This document shows positions 11,031-21,099 of a stretch of 64,000 bases of DNA, piece by piece. The DNA is from Antilocapra americana (Eukaryota > Chordata > Mammalia > Artiodactyla > Antilocapridae): positions 24,968,400-25,032,399 of the forward strand of contig ML664199.1 of assembly GCA_007570785.1 (NCBI GenBank). The letters are read 5' to 3'. The notes below the pieces were generated by a model that worked only from the letters and a program-made list of their open reading frames with translations, was not told the origin of the DNA and did no database searches. Made by a program: the position numbers and the translations under genes. Numbering within the stretch: position 1 is the first letter of the stretch; every line of letters starts with the position of its first letter.

Positions 11031-11453
11031 TGGGGTTCTTGGATGTGAGAGTTGGACTATAAAGAAAGATGAGTGCCAAAGAATTGATGCTTTTGAACTG
11101 TGGTGTTGGAAAAGACTCTTGAGAGCCCCTTGAACTGCAAGGAGATCAAACCAGTCAATCCTAAACAAAACCAACCCTGAATAGTCACTGGAAAGACAGA
11201 TGCTAAAGCTGAAGCTCCAATACTTTTGCCACCTAATGCAAACAACTGACTCATTGGAAAAGACCTGATATGAGGAAAGACTCAAGGCAGGAGGAGAAGA
11301 GGGCAACAGAGGATGAGATGATTGAATGGCATCACCAATTCAGTGGACATGAACTTGGGCAAACTTGGAGGTGGTGAGGGACAGGGAAGCCTGGTATGCT
11401 GCAGTTCATGGGGTTGCAAACAGTTGGGTAGGATTTAGCATCTGAATAACAAT
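11031..11453 (+). mobile_element. BovB LINE 3' fragment
   Basis: It has the same 3' segment and the same order of motifs as the copy at 4.55-4.96 kb, sense strand, 5' truncated at almost the same place. The frame is interrupted. Minus-strand frames of 92 and 65 codons are its shadows. Confidence 0.9.
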
Positions 11454-12004
11454 TGCATATAGATGTGTGTCTTCAAATTTCTGGAAGGAGAATTTATAGC
11501 TTGTGTTTTATTGTCAAAAGGATCCTCAACTTAAAGGGAAGAAAAGACTGAGCAATGGAGTAAATTTTGAATGCAACAATTATCCAGAGATTGGAGAGTG
11601 GCAAAGCAGGTTTGGGCAATTTTATTGCTAGAATGATAAAGTAGCTTTGGGATGCTTACCTGTACCTTGAGCCACTTTGAAGTCAAATAACAGCTGCTGT
11701 CGCTGTATAAATTTCCAGGCAATTTTAATCTGTCATGAGCCTAACACCTGGAGGATGATGTACATATGTTGGTTCCCCTGTTGTCCTCCTGAATGTGGGA
11801 GCCCCTGCTTGCTCTCCCCTTCCCTCTACTCTGGTATCCGCTCAAGCTCAGGAGTTAGACCCACTCCTAGCACAGGCTTCGAGAGTCAGGAGACCCGATC
11901 TCTGGAGATGTTTGCTTTTTCAGGCCAGTTTTAGGTCCAATTCAAGGTGGGATTCCTGCAGCAAGGGTGGTGGGTGGGGGAAGGGAATTAAATATCTAAT
12001 CTGT
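11454..12004. other. No recognisable feature
   Basis: About 550 bases; overlapping small frames (85, 71 and 63 codons) without domain resemblance. Confidence 0.4.
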
Positions 12005-12120
12005 GTCTGACACTGGGCTGGCTCCAAGGATACAGAGGTGAACCCAAGGGATACAGTTCTTGCCCTCCTGGAGTTTATGTTCTGGTGAGATTTAAACAGG
12101 AATTGAGCAGCTTTGATGAG
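12005..12120. mobile_element. Ancient dispersed repeat relic, family not named
   Basis: The motif order 'ctccaaggatacagaggtgaa', 'ttcttgccctcctggagttt', 'atgttctggtgag' is a widespread old mammalian repeat phrase. A second diverged copy of the same phrase is at 42150-42260. I cannot name the family with confidence. Confidence 0.45.
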
Positions 12121-12357
12121 CAACTGAAAGTCCCTTCCCTTGTGGGTGATACAGGATAAGGGCACACGGGGTAAGGCTCAAGGAATATGCTCCTTATCGG
12201 GAAGCTCATGCCTGCAGGTGGATCTTCCACCATATGAAGACAGCCCTGCATTCAGGGCCCTGTCCTGCCGGGGTCCAGCCCCAGCGGGTCCAGGGGTCTT
12301 GAGGGATGAGTGGCATCGGCGGCTGAGTCAATGTGTGGTGATGAAGCAGTCTCTCAC

Positions 12358-12363
12358 TTTATT
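12358..12363 (-). terminator. LTR polyadenylation signal
   Basis: Reads AATAAA on the minus strand, between the TATA box and the LTR end. It would direct cleavage of minus-strand transcripts within the LTR. Confidence 0.65.
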
Positions 12364-12378
12364 TTTGTTAGTTTACAG

Positions 12379-12385
12379 TTTTATA
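12379..12385 (-). promoter_or_regulatory. LTR TATA box
   Basis: Reads TATAAAA on the minus strand, about 16 bases upstream of the poly(A) signal and about 115 bases from the LTR 3' end. This order is the expected U3/R layout of a betaretroviral-type LTR with a very short R. Confidence 0.7.
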
Positions 12386-13286
12386 GCCAAAAAACATCCC
12401 CATTACATCACAAATATTCTATACAATCTTTTGTTTTCTACCTACCATCAACAACTTTAACATTAAGCTCATTTTCCTTGCAAAGGGTCAGATTTCTGCA
12501 TAATTAGACTTAACAATAGTATGTTTACCATTTGAATGTCTCCAGCATACTTCGGATAAGTACATCAATCTAAGTAGAAAGGTTACATTTCTCTTATTAG
12601 ATGCAACTATGTAGAAGCTAGAAAGAAGGGCTTAAGCTTGAAACTTTTATTCTATTAACCTATTTTGGTTCTTATAAGGAAAGAGAAAAGAGGACAAAGA
12701 GACAGTTTAGCAGCACTGCTTTAACAATGAAACCCTATTAACCTTACAACTACTAAAATGAATTCCTATGTCTACATTATCCTAAAGCAATCAGTATCTC
12801 CAACTATGCTGGCCACAGTTATGAGCATTCCTAAGTCCCAATCCAGCCTGATTTCTTCAAGGAAGGGAGCCTCCTCCGTGGAGTGGTCAGGGGAGTGGGA
12901 GGTGGAAAGGTGACCCAAGTACGAGCCCTTCTGGTGGTGGCCTTGCCATGACCCCCAGAGAACTCTTGGTAAACTCCCCAGTAAGGAGTAGTAATCTAAA
13001 TGTCCCTTTCATTCCTCCTTAGCCCCCGGACAAGGCGATCCACCTTCCCGGATCCTCTCGTTGATAAGGTCTGGGGGGATAATCTCAGGACGAATTCTTT
13101 CCAACTGAGACTGACCTACTGAGATGAGCCAATGTTCCGAGCTTGGACAGAACTCCCAAGAAAAATACCAGGGGGTGCCTAGCCCGGGATGCCCCAATAA
13201 AGAAAGTCAGCTTTGCAATTTCTTTCTTAGTCTCGTGACCTTGTCATCCGAGCAAGGGGGCATCCTGACGGCTCCCAGCACTGTCC

Positions 13287-14299
13287 CATTGACCATGCAC
13301 CATGCTGGCTGCTGTACACACGCCATCAATGCCATCCATATGATAGCTCGGTGACATCATCACCATCTTCACTCCACACCCTGGAAACAGATGCTCAGAG
13401 TAACAAAGGACTCAGCCTGGGAATGTAAATAAGCGTTGTAGAGGAAGATATCACCTATGAGGAACTTGGCTCAGCAGTTCACCAGGTCACTCACTACTGA
13501 GTTTCACAGAGAATTGAAACCAGAAACCTGTGAGATTAGGATGGGATCAATACAGCCGAGATCCTTATTGGAGAATATCTGACATTTACACTACATATTG
13601 ACTGTTACTGGGCTGAAGATGGTGAGAGCAGCAGAAAAATAATTGTCTTTATCAGGTTTCCCTGTGCCTTCTCACCTTGGAACACCAAAAGCTTTGGGCT
13701 AGGGCTTTGAGCAGGCAGTTAAGCAGAGGCAGAACACATAACACAAATATCAAATATGAAATTGTTAATGGCATCGATGCAAGAACAAACGTCCAGACTT
13801 GATGGCTAGGAACTGTGCCAGCTACAAGCAGATGACCCAGTGAATGAGAGATCAATCCCTGGGCTTCCGGTTCCATTTAACAAGAGGAGAATCTATGGAA
13901 TCTAAATTCAAGCTCTGTGCTCTCAGGCACCTTGACATTTATTCCCATTGTGTATTTGTGAAAGTGTTTCCAAGCTATAAAATGGCACCATGATTATTTA
14001 AATAAGATAGAAAGGTTTGATTTTGAGTTGACCATTAAAGAACAGTTTTACAAGATATGGCAGAGGTAAGGGCTTAATATCATCAGGATGCAGCTCTAAG
14101 CAGTCTCCAAAACAAGAGAAAAGAACAATTGTCTCAGAAAGTGATATATGCCTAATGAAAGATAAAGTGAACCTTTAGCAAGCAAACGGGAGGCAAAGGA
14201 TTAGATGCAACCAACAGGAAGTTAGCACTGATCCCATACATCCCTGAAAGGACCAAATGGGAGTATGGGATCTTTTGAGTAATCACTCACAGAGGATTT
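13287..14299. other. Mostly unassigned; possible MIR relic near 13340-13440
   Basis: The stretch 'atcatcaccatcttcactcc' followed by 'ggaaacagatgctcagag' weakly resembles MIR. The remainder shows no repeat or gene; a 74-codon minus frame (13652-13876) is hydrophobic in part but has no family likeness. Confidence 0.4.
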
Positions 14300-15240
14300 A
14301 ACGGTTAAGTAAATACACACCTTCAAAACCCAAGCATCTAGGCCTTATAGTGCAGGAGATAACAAATACCAGTGAGGCTGTGGAGAAGAGGGAACCCTGG
14401 TGCACTGTTGGTGATAAAATACTTGGCATAACCACTGTGGAGAACCATATAGAAAGTCCTCAAAAAAATTAAGAATAGAACTAGCCTGTGATGCAGTAAT
14501 TTCATTTCTGCATAGATATTTGAAGAGATAAATATATATATATATGAGATATCTGTACTTCGATGTTCATGTGGCATTAGTCACAGTAGCCAAGACATTA
14601 GTCAAGACATGGAAACAACCCGTATGGTCTGTCAACAGACTAAAGGATAAATAAGATATAGTACATATATTATATACTATATATATATATATATATATAT
14701 ATGTGTGAATGTATATCTATATATGTGCATATGTATATATATAGCCGTATAAAGGAAGGAAATTCTGCCATTTGCAACAATATGGATGGGCCTTGAGGGT
14801 ATTATGCAGTGTAAATAAGTCAGGCAAACACAAATACGTATGATATCACTCATAGGTGGAGTGTAAAAACATTGAATCATGGAAACAAAGAGCAGAGTGG
14901 TGGTTCGCAATGGGTGTAGGATGGAGGACAAGGTGAGAGGTGTGTTCAACGGCACAAGCTTGCACTTACAAGGTGAATGCTTTCCAGGGATCTCATGCAG
15001 AGCATGGTGATGCTAGTCAACGATACTGTTCTGTATACTTGAAAGTTGCTGGGAGAGCCTGCTTTAATGGTCTCACCATGACAGCGATTAAATGGTGATT
15101 ATGTGAAGTGAAGCATGTGTTAACTAGCCTCATTGTGGTAAATGTTTTGCAATATATACATGTATCGAGTCATCACATTGTACACTTTATACTAACACAG
15201 TGTTGCATGTCAATTATATCCCAGCAAATCAGGAAAAACA
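14300..15240 (+). mobile_element. L1 LINE 3' third (ORF2 end and 3' UTR), sense
   Basis: Phrases such as 'gtggagaagagggaaccctgg', 'gtggagaaccatatagaaag', 'catggaaacaaccc', 'atatggatgggccttgag' and 'tcactcataggtgga' follow the end of mammalian L1 ORF2 and its 3' UTR in order. An internal AT microsatellite has expanded at about 14658-14745. Not coding. The 92-codon minus frame is a shadow. Confidence 0.85.
14658..14745. repeat. (AT)n-rich microsatellite inside L1
   Basis: Alternating TA tract of variable purity, flanked by ATATGTGTATAT-type units, at the place where L1 normally has a short 'tatatata' motif. Likely length-variable. Confidence 0.85.
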
Positions 15241-15527
15241 CAATAGGAGAAGCTGAGTGAAAAATATATATTACAGCTCTTTTTATCTTTGTAGATCTCC
15301 TGTAAATCTAAAATTACTTAATATTATACTGAAGAAAAAAAAATTGCTACACACATCATATTCCAGGTTCCACACTTCTTCCTCTATATTACTATATATA
15401 TATATTTTCAAGTGGTGGAATAACCCATCTGCCTGTTATTTATCTATGTAGAACTGTCCAAAGTTATTTTCTTTTAAATCCCTTCTTGCAGAATTATCAT
15501 TAAATTTTTATTGTTTGTACGAATTTT
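15241..15527. other. No recognisable feature
   Basis: About 290 bases of AT-rich DNA between an L1 and a SINE. Confidence 0.35.
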
Positions 15528-15745
15528 TATTGTTCATTGTTGTTTAGTTACCCAGTCATGTCCAAGTCTTTGCAGCCCCATGGACCCCATGGACTGTAGC
15601 CCTGCCAGGCTCCTCTGTTCATGGGATTTCCCAAATGGGAATCCTGGGGTAGGTTGCCATTTCCCTCTCCAGGGGATCTTCCCAACCCAGGAATCAAATC
15701 TCCTGCGTTGACCAGCAAATTCTTTACCAGGGAAGTCCAGTCTAT
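15528..15745 (-). mobile_element. Bov-tA SINE, antisense
   Basis: The left end is the complement of the BovB-like tail ('tgtttagttacccagtcatg'); the right end is the complement of the tRNA-like head ('ttctttaccagggaagtcc'). It is nearly complete but has lost a few bases of the head, and carries a small tandem duplication 'catggaccc' near 15588-15600. Confidence 0.9.
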
Positions 15746-16317
15746 CCAAATTTCAGGTGTTTAAACTTGTCACAGTTTTTAAAAGCAGAACTAAAGGCAA
15801 AGCTCAGAAAGATTCTTTGTGAAGATGAATAAAATATATTTATCATTTCCTTATATGTTCTTGTTAAAAATCATTTAAAATTTTATAGAATAATCTCTAG
15901 TTTTTAGACTGAAAGTGAATCTTCTCAAAATTGGCCCCTGAGAACTTTTGCTGGATATTGGCTTTTTGTAATAATGTGCAGAACCTTCTATATCTCTTGC
16001 CTTCCCTTCTGCAGCTAGTCACCTCCACTCAGCCAGGCCTGGGGGATGTTACATACTCCCCTACAGGTTCTGACAGAGAAACTAGAACACAGCATGGTTT
16101 TAGTGACTTTCCAAAAGTCTAATTACATCACTTTACAAAATCAGTGTAAAAGAATTTTAAAAAATCACAGGAACTCAAAACAATTTTACAACTGATCCAT
16201 GAAACTGTTTCACAATTAACTGCTTAGTTCATAAACCTGTGATGTATGGAAAAGTGCAGGAGCAGCAGGACACTAGGAGGTACCCTGTGCATTTGATTTG
16301 TCTTATCCACCTGCATC
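15746..16317. other. No recognisable feature
   Basis: About 570 bases of AT-rich DNA. A 63-codon plus frame (15931-16122) lacks any recognisable domain. Confidence 0.4.
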
Positions 16318-16485
16318 TTCTTTTTTAAATTTTCTAAATATGTGGCTGCATCTGGTCTTAGCTGTGGCACGAGGGCTTAGTTGCTCCATCTAATGTGGGA
16401 TCTTAGCTCCCTGACTAGGGATCAAACTCGTGTCCCCAGGATTGCAAGGTGGATTCTTAACCACTGGACCACCAGGGAAGTTGCC
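16318..16485 (-). mobile_element. CHR-type SINE, antisense, shortened
   Basis: T-rich start, then 'tatgtggctgcatctgg', 'gggcttagttgctccat', 'gggatcttagctccctgac' and the complement of the head ('aaccactggaccaccagg'). Most of the body is missing. Confidence 0.85.
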
Positions 16486-16944
16486 AGCTGCACCTTCCTG
16501 GCTGTCCGTGGTAACCCTTTCCCTGGCTCCACTGGGGTACTCAGAAGGACTTGACCTAGAGCAGGCTCCTGGTCACCTACATTCCTTCTCCCTCTCCTCA
16601 TAAGGGGTAGGATGTATTTAACTCGCATGTTGGGTAAATGAAGCAAGTGTGTGTGGCTCAGCTCCTGTGGACATTCCTATCTTACCTGCCTACCTGCAGG
16701 GAAATTGGCTCTGGCTGATGCCCACCACGTACAGGAGCTCACAGTGAAGCCTGTAACCGTGAAGGTTAAGTGAATTCTGGGACAAAGTAGCAGAAAGCCC
16801 GCTGCAACTGCACACAAGCCACATTTTCCAATCCTGGGGACACCAGTAATAAAGGTGGTATTTGGGGCCCTGTTTGTCTGATTCCTGCCTATTTTTTGGT
16901 TACTTCTGAACTAAAGTCCTCTGCTCAATGTCATATGGCAGCCT
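16486..16944. other. No recognisable feature
   Basis: About 460 bases; no gene or repeat recognised. Contains a 'cctgcctacctgcaggg' phrase but no open frame of note. Confidence 0.35.
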
Positions 16945-17070
16945 GGATGGGAGGGGCGTTTGGGGGAGAATGGATACATGTATATGTATGTTGGAGAACA
17001 TCCACCTTAAACTATCACAATATTATTAATCGCCTATACTTCAATACAAAATAAAAAGTTTTTAAAAAAG
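16945..17070 (+). mobile_element. L1 3' UTR end, sense
   Basis: 'gatgggaggggcgtttggggg', then 'gaatggatacatgtatatg', then 'tcacaatattattaatcgcc', ending in 'aatacaaaataaaaagttt' and an A-rich tail. This is the terminal part of a ruminant L1 3' UTR; a second copy is at 52745-52895. Confidence 0.85.
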
Positions 17071-17639
17071 GAAAAAGGTCTTATGTATTGACTCCCTTCT
17101 CAAAATCTCAACTGTAACTAATATGTGTTATTCACATATCATCTTTTCTCAGGCATGATCCCTGTATCCCCTACACTCAGTGTCCCCAGTAATTAACATC
17201 ACGCATGTCTGTGTGTGTCACATTATATAGTACATTAATACATGTACATGACCACAGAACATGTGTCACAACTAATGAACCAACAGTGAGACAGTATTAT
17301 TAGCTTAAACTCTATACTTTATAAGAAATCCTATTTTTTACCGCCTGTCGTTTTTCTGTCCCTGTATTCCATCCAGGGAACCACAACACCTTTAGCTGTT
17401 GCGTCTTCTTAGACCCATCTCCATAGTGACAGTTCTTTTGACAGCTTTGACAGTTTTGAAGAGTACAAGTCAGGTATTCCGTAGACTGTCCTTCGGTTTG
17501 AATTTTATCTGATTGTGTTTCCTTATGATTAGACTGGGGAGGAAAACCACAGCAGGGAAAATGTCATTTTCATCACCTCATATCAAGGGTATATACTGTC
17601 AATAAGACTTAACACTGATGGAGCTAAGTTTGATCACAA
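17071..17639. other. No recognisable feature
   Basis: About 570 bases of unassigned intergenic DNA, AT-rich. Confidence 0.4.
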
Positions 17640-18026
17640 GAAAAAGCCAGTGTGTGTCAGGTTCTACCTACTGCAAAAATCGCTTGTTTGTTTTTCTATA
17701 AAAAGGAAGTCACTCTTAAATTATTTGGAATTTTTCTGTACAGGATATTTGTAGAGTTTTTCCCATTTATTTATTCATTCATTTTTATATCAGTATGGAC
17801 TTCTGGCTATTTATTTTATACTTTGAGTTATAATCCAGTAAAGTCCAGTTTTTCATATGCTTGCTCAAGTGGTTCAAGCTCTGGCCACTAAGGCCTCTTT
17901 CAGTTCCCTGTGAAATATCATTGTGTGTGTGTGTGTGTGTGTATGTGTGTGTGTGTGTGTGTGTGTGTTGTGTGTCTTTGAGTGCTTCTTTACTTGTTGG
18001 CACTACAAGATGGCCCAGTGCCATTT
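17640..18026 (+). mobile_element. Ancient L1-like 3' relic with microsatellite
   Basis: 'atttttatatcagtatggac', 'tggctatttattttatac', 'gagttataatccagt', 'gctctggccacta', 'cctctttcagttccctgtg' and later 'ggcactacaagatg' follow the order of an old L1 (L1ME-like) 3' segment found across mammals. A GT microsatellite interrupts it. The family name is tentative. Confidence 0.5.
17922..17976 (+). repeat. (GT)n microsatellite
   Basis: A long GT run, interrupted once by GTAT and once near its end by a doubled T. It gives the Thr-His repeat frame on the minus strand and the Val-Cys frame on the plus strand, both artefacts. Probably polymorphic. Confidence 0.95.
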
Positions 18027-18247
18027 TGTATGTGTGCGTGGGTGCTAAGTCCTTCAGTCATATCCAACTCTTTGTGACCCCATGGACTGTTACTTGCCAG
18101 GCACCTCTGTCCATTGGATTCTCCAGGCAAAAATACTGGAGTGGGTTGCCATTTCTTTTTCCAGGGGATCCTCCCTACCCAGGGATCAAACCTGTGCTTC
18201 TGCATTGGCAGGAAGATTCTTTACCACTGAGCCATGTGGGAAGCCTT
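18027..18247 (-). mobile_element. Bov-tA SINE, antisense
   Basis: A complete-looking copy: BovB-like tail complement at the left ('gtgctaagtccttcagtca'), head complement at the right ('ttctttaccactgagccatg'). It lies at the edge of the preceding old L1-like relic. Confidence 0.92.
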
Positions 18248-18644
18248 TAGTACAAGTGCTTGCATACAATTCCTTTTGTCTTGAACAATCTCAGCTCAGT
18301 TCCAAAGTTTTTAGGACAGCACCTCTCCTGTACCTTGTTCAGTGAGGCTCTGCCATACATGTGTGACACAGTTATTCTGCCTCATGAGACAATTAAAACC
18401 TAAATAAGCCACATACTTATTTAGAAGTCTAACATCACTTAGCCTTCCAAATTTTGTCCAAAGACCCTAAGCAACCTACCAACACAGAGTCAGGAGTCTT
18501 AATGTCCTTGATCATATTTTTAATTAATTTATTTTGAGATAATATTTTAAATAATGCATTTCCATCAAATATTTTCCCTAGAGCTTAGGTTTGATTTGTG
18601 TTTACAGATGTACTAGAACCATATCATCATCTAGGGCAATAATT
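18248..18644. other. No recognisable feature
   Basis: About 400 bases of AT-rich DNA; nothing recognised. Confidence 0.35.
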
Positions 18645-19075
18645 ATTTCCTTAATTTTTATTGGAGTATAGTTGCTTTACAGAGTTGTGTTAGTTTCTGC
18701 TGTACAGCAAAGTGAATCGGCAGTATGTATACATGCGTGCTTACGTGCTGCCATTTCAGTTGTGTCCAACCCTGTGTGCCTGTATGGACTGCAGCCTGCC
18801 AGGCTCCCCTGTTCTTGGGACTTTCCAGTCAAGAATACCAGAGAGGGTTGCCATGGCCTCCTCCAGGGGATCTTCCTGACCCAGGGATTGAACCCACATC
18901 TCTTGCGTGGGTAGATGGTTTCTTTACTACCAGCGCCACCTGGGAAGCCCCATCTGTACTAATACATCCCTTCTTTTCTGGATTTCCTTCCCATTCAGGT
19001 CTCCATGGAGCAATGAGCTGAGTTCCCTGCAGCAGGTTCTCACTAGTTCTCCATTTTATACATGGTGAGGAGGGT
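18645..19075 (-). mobile_element. Ruminant L1 3' end, antisense, split by SINE
   Basis: T-rich start with 'ttattggagtatagttgctt' and 'tagtttctgctgtacagc', interrupted at about 18735 by a SINE, resuming at about 18953 with 'ctaatacatcccttctt', 'gatttccttcccattcagg' and 'gagttccctgcagcag'. The two halves are continuous parts of the same L1 3' UTR, so the SINE is the younger insertion. Confidence 0.85.
18736..18952 (-). mobile_element. Bov-tA SINE nested in L1, antisense
   Basis: Near-complete copy with the tail complement at the left and head complement at the right ('cagcgccacctgggaagcccc'-type end). I could not identify a clean target duplication by eye. Confidence 0.92.
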
Positions 19076-19255
19076 ATCACACTGCCCTGGCCTTGCCCTG
19101 CCGCATGTCCGAATGACAGTCATGCTCCATTGACTGTTGAACTCATTAACTTATTCTACCAGGTGTAACAGAAACAGAAACAATAGAGATCATTCGTAAT
19201 TAAAGACATGACCACAGAGTGAAACATAAATTCCTTAAATATATTCATGAATTAT

Positions 19256-19890
19256 TGTGTGTGTGTGCAGTCAGTCGTGTCCAACTCTTTGTGACCCCAT
19301 GGACTGTAGCTCATCAGTCTCCTCTATCCATGGAATTTTCCAGGCAAGAATGTTGGAGCGGATTGCCATTTCCTCCTCCAAAGGATCTTCCCAATCCAGG
19401 GATCGAATCCGTGTCTTTTGCATCTTCTATATTGGCAACTCAGTTCAGTTCAGTTTAGTCACTCTCGTGTCTGCCTCTTTGCAACCCCTGCAGGGCACCA
19501 GGCCTCCCTGTCCATTACCAACTCCCAGAGCCTACCCAAACTCATGTACAGGTGGGTTCTTTATGAGCTGAGCAACTAGGGAGTGAAAGTCGCTCAATTG
19601 TATCCAACTCTTTGCGACCCTATGGACTATACAGTCCGTGGAATTCTCCAGGCCAGAATACTGGAGTGGGTAGCCTTTCCCTTTTCCAGGGATATCCTCA
19701 ACCCAGGAATCAAACCCAGGTCTCCTGCATTGCAGGCGGATTCTTTACCAGCTGAGCCACAAGGGAAGCCCAAGAATACTGTAATGGGTAGCCTATCCTT
19801 CCTCCAGCAGATCTTCGCAACCCAGGAATTGAACCAGGGTCTCCTGCATTGCAGGCAGATTCTTTACCAACTGAGCTATCAGGGAGTGAC
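19256..19890 (-). mobile_element. Nested cluster of antisense Bov-tA SINEs
   Basis: Three SINE pieces in the same orientation. The first (19256-19438 plus 19540-19578) is split by a BovB tail. The second (about 19580-19758) is a complete-looking copy starting 'gtgaaagtcgctcaattg'. The third (about 19759-19885) is a partial copy holding only the middle and head. Together they form a 630-base block of back-to-back SINEs. Open frames of 79-109 codons across it are all SINE translations. Confidence 0.88.
19439..19539 (-). mobile_element. BovB 3' end fragment inside a SINE, antisense
   Basis: It starts with the tandem 'cagttcagttcag' complement of the BovB tail, followed by 'ggcctccctgtccattacca' and 'ctcatgta', the complement of the last 100 bases of BovB. 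On either side the Bov-tA sequence resumes, so this is an insertion into the SINE. Confidence 0.8.
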
Positions 19891-20831
19891 TAGGGAAGCA
19901 TTCATGAAATAACTGACACCAGAAATCACATAATGTGTCTGAGAAAAGTGTAACTTGACCACCGAGGACTGATGAGAAAAGAACAGAGAGACTTGATGAC
20001 AAGTGATGCATCTTCTCCAAGGGAGCCAAGTGGCCAACAGGCATTGAACCCACTGCACTGATAAAACTGTATGGTCATTTGAATACAAAAATGTGCGAGA
20101 ACCAAGTCTCCCTATGACTTACAATAGCACAGATGCTCACTCGAAGCTAATAAAAAAAACCCTGCACTGCAGTCTGAGACTGGAACTTCTATGGAAATCA
20201 GACACTTGCTTGATTTCATTCCTTTCCCTAGCTGGTGTACACTATTCTCTTATCCAATTCTCCTGAGAACCCTTCCTACATAAATCCCTTTTATGGAAAA
20301 CTTCATCTGAGTGCTGACCCTAGAGACCTGAAATTGAGAAAAGATGCATGATTTCAATGATTAGCTTTTCAGAGTAAAGGATATTTGCTAGCTTACTAGC
20401 AAGTTCATTGTTAAATGGGGAAAATGAAAATGGTAATAATTGTGATACAACGAAATCATTTTCACAATCAAAAATCAAGTCATCAAGAACTAAAAAGAGG
20501 TAAATAATTTCTCAACTCAAACCCAGCATCACCAATTTTATCTCATCAAAAGAATCTTACATTAAATCAACTTGTTGATTTTAACACATCAATTTTTTAG
20601 GTTTTTATTTCCTTTGTAAATTTGTTTCATGCATTTATGAATGTTATAAGTACAAAAAAGTATATGCAACTTTGTTAATACATATTTAAGTAACATAATT
20701 AAATGGGATTATAATTAATTATAATTAATTGCTTAATTAAAATTAAAAATAATTATTTAATTATTGCATAATTAAAAGGAAACCATTTCAATTAAACAAT
20801 AAAAGGTCCACAGACAGTATTTACTTTAAAA
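19891..20831. other. Unassigned; AT-palindromic tract near 20690-20785
   Basis: No gene or repeat family was recognised. The stretch 20690-20785 is almost pure A/T with overlapping attaattaat-type inverted repeats, which could form hairpins but is of low complexity. Confidence 0.45.
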
Positions 20832-21053
20832 TAGGGTCTGCAAACGTTTTCTGTAAAGGTTCAGAGAGTAAATATTAAGCTTTGTGAGCCACACATTCCC
20901 TGTTGAAATTATATAACTTTGCTGCTAGCTGCAGGAAAGACACTAAAGAAATACCTAAGCAAATGAGCATGACTATTCCAATAAAACTTCCTTTATTAAA
21001 GCAGGCAGCAGGCTGATACGTGCTTCACAGGCTATAGTTTGTCAAGTCCTGCA
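20832..21053. mobile_element. MER20-like hAT DNA transposon relic
   Basis: 'gggtctgcaaacgttttctg', 'taaaggttcagagagtaaata', 'attccaataaaacttccttt' and the right end 'tagtttgtcaagtcctgca' follow the full length of a 220-base non-autonomous hAT element common to placental mammals (MER20 or a close relative). Ends are imperfect inverted copies. No transposase. Confidence 0.75.
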
Positions 21054-21099
21054 TTAAAAACTAGCACGTGCCTCTTCTTGGGAAAAAAAGTAAACCATT

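Larger units (their letters stand above)
12260..13286 (-). mobile_element. Solo LTR, class II (betaretrovirus-like) ERV
   Basis: The LTR body is 12266-13280, 1015 bases. On the minus strand it starts TGCTGGGAG and ends CCCCGGCA, so it has TG...CA ends with a 3-base inverted match TGC/GCA. The perfect 6-base word ctgtcc flanks it at 12260-12265 and 13281-13286; a 6-bp duplication is typical of betaretroviral integrases. A TATA box and poly(A) signal sit in the right order near the 3' end. There is no gag, pol or env beside it, so it is a solo LTR left by recombination between two LTRs. The class is inferred from duplication length and LTR layout. Frames of 60-106 codons inside it do not resemble known proteins. 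Confidence 0.85.

Noticed and set aside
17785..18250. 129-codon plus frame and Thr-His repeat minus frame
   Set aside because: Produced by the GT microsatellite and the adjacent SINE.
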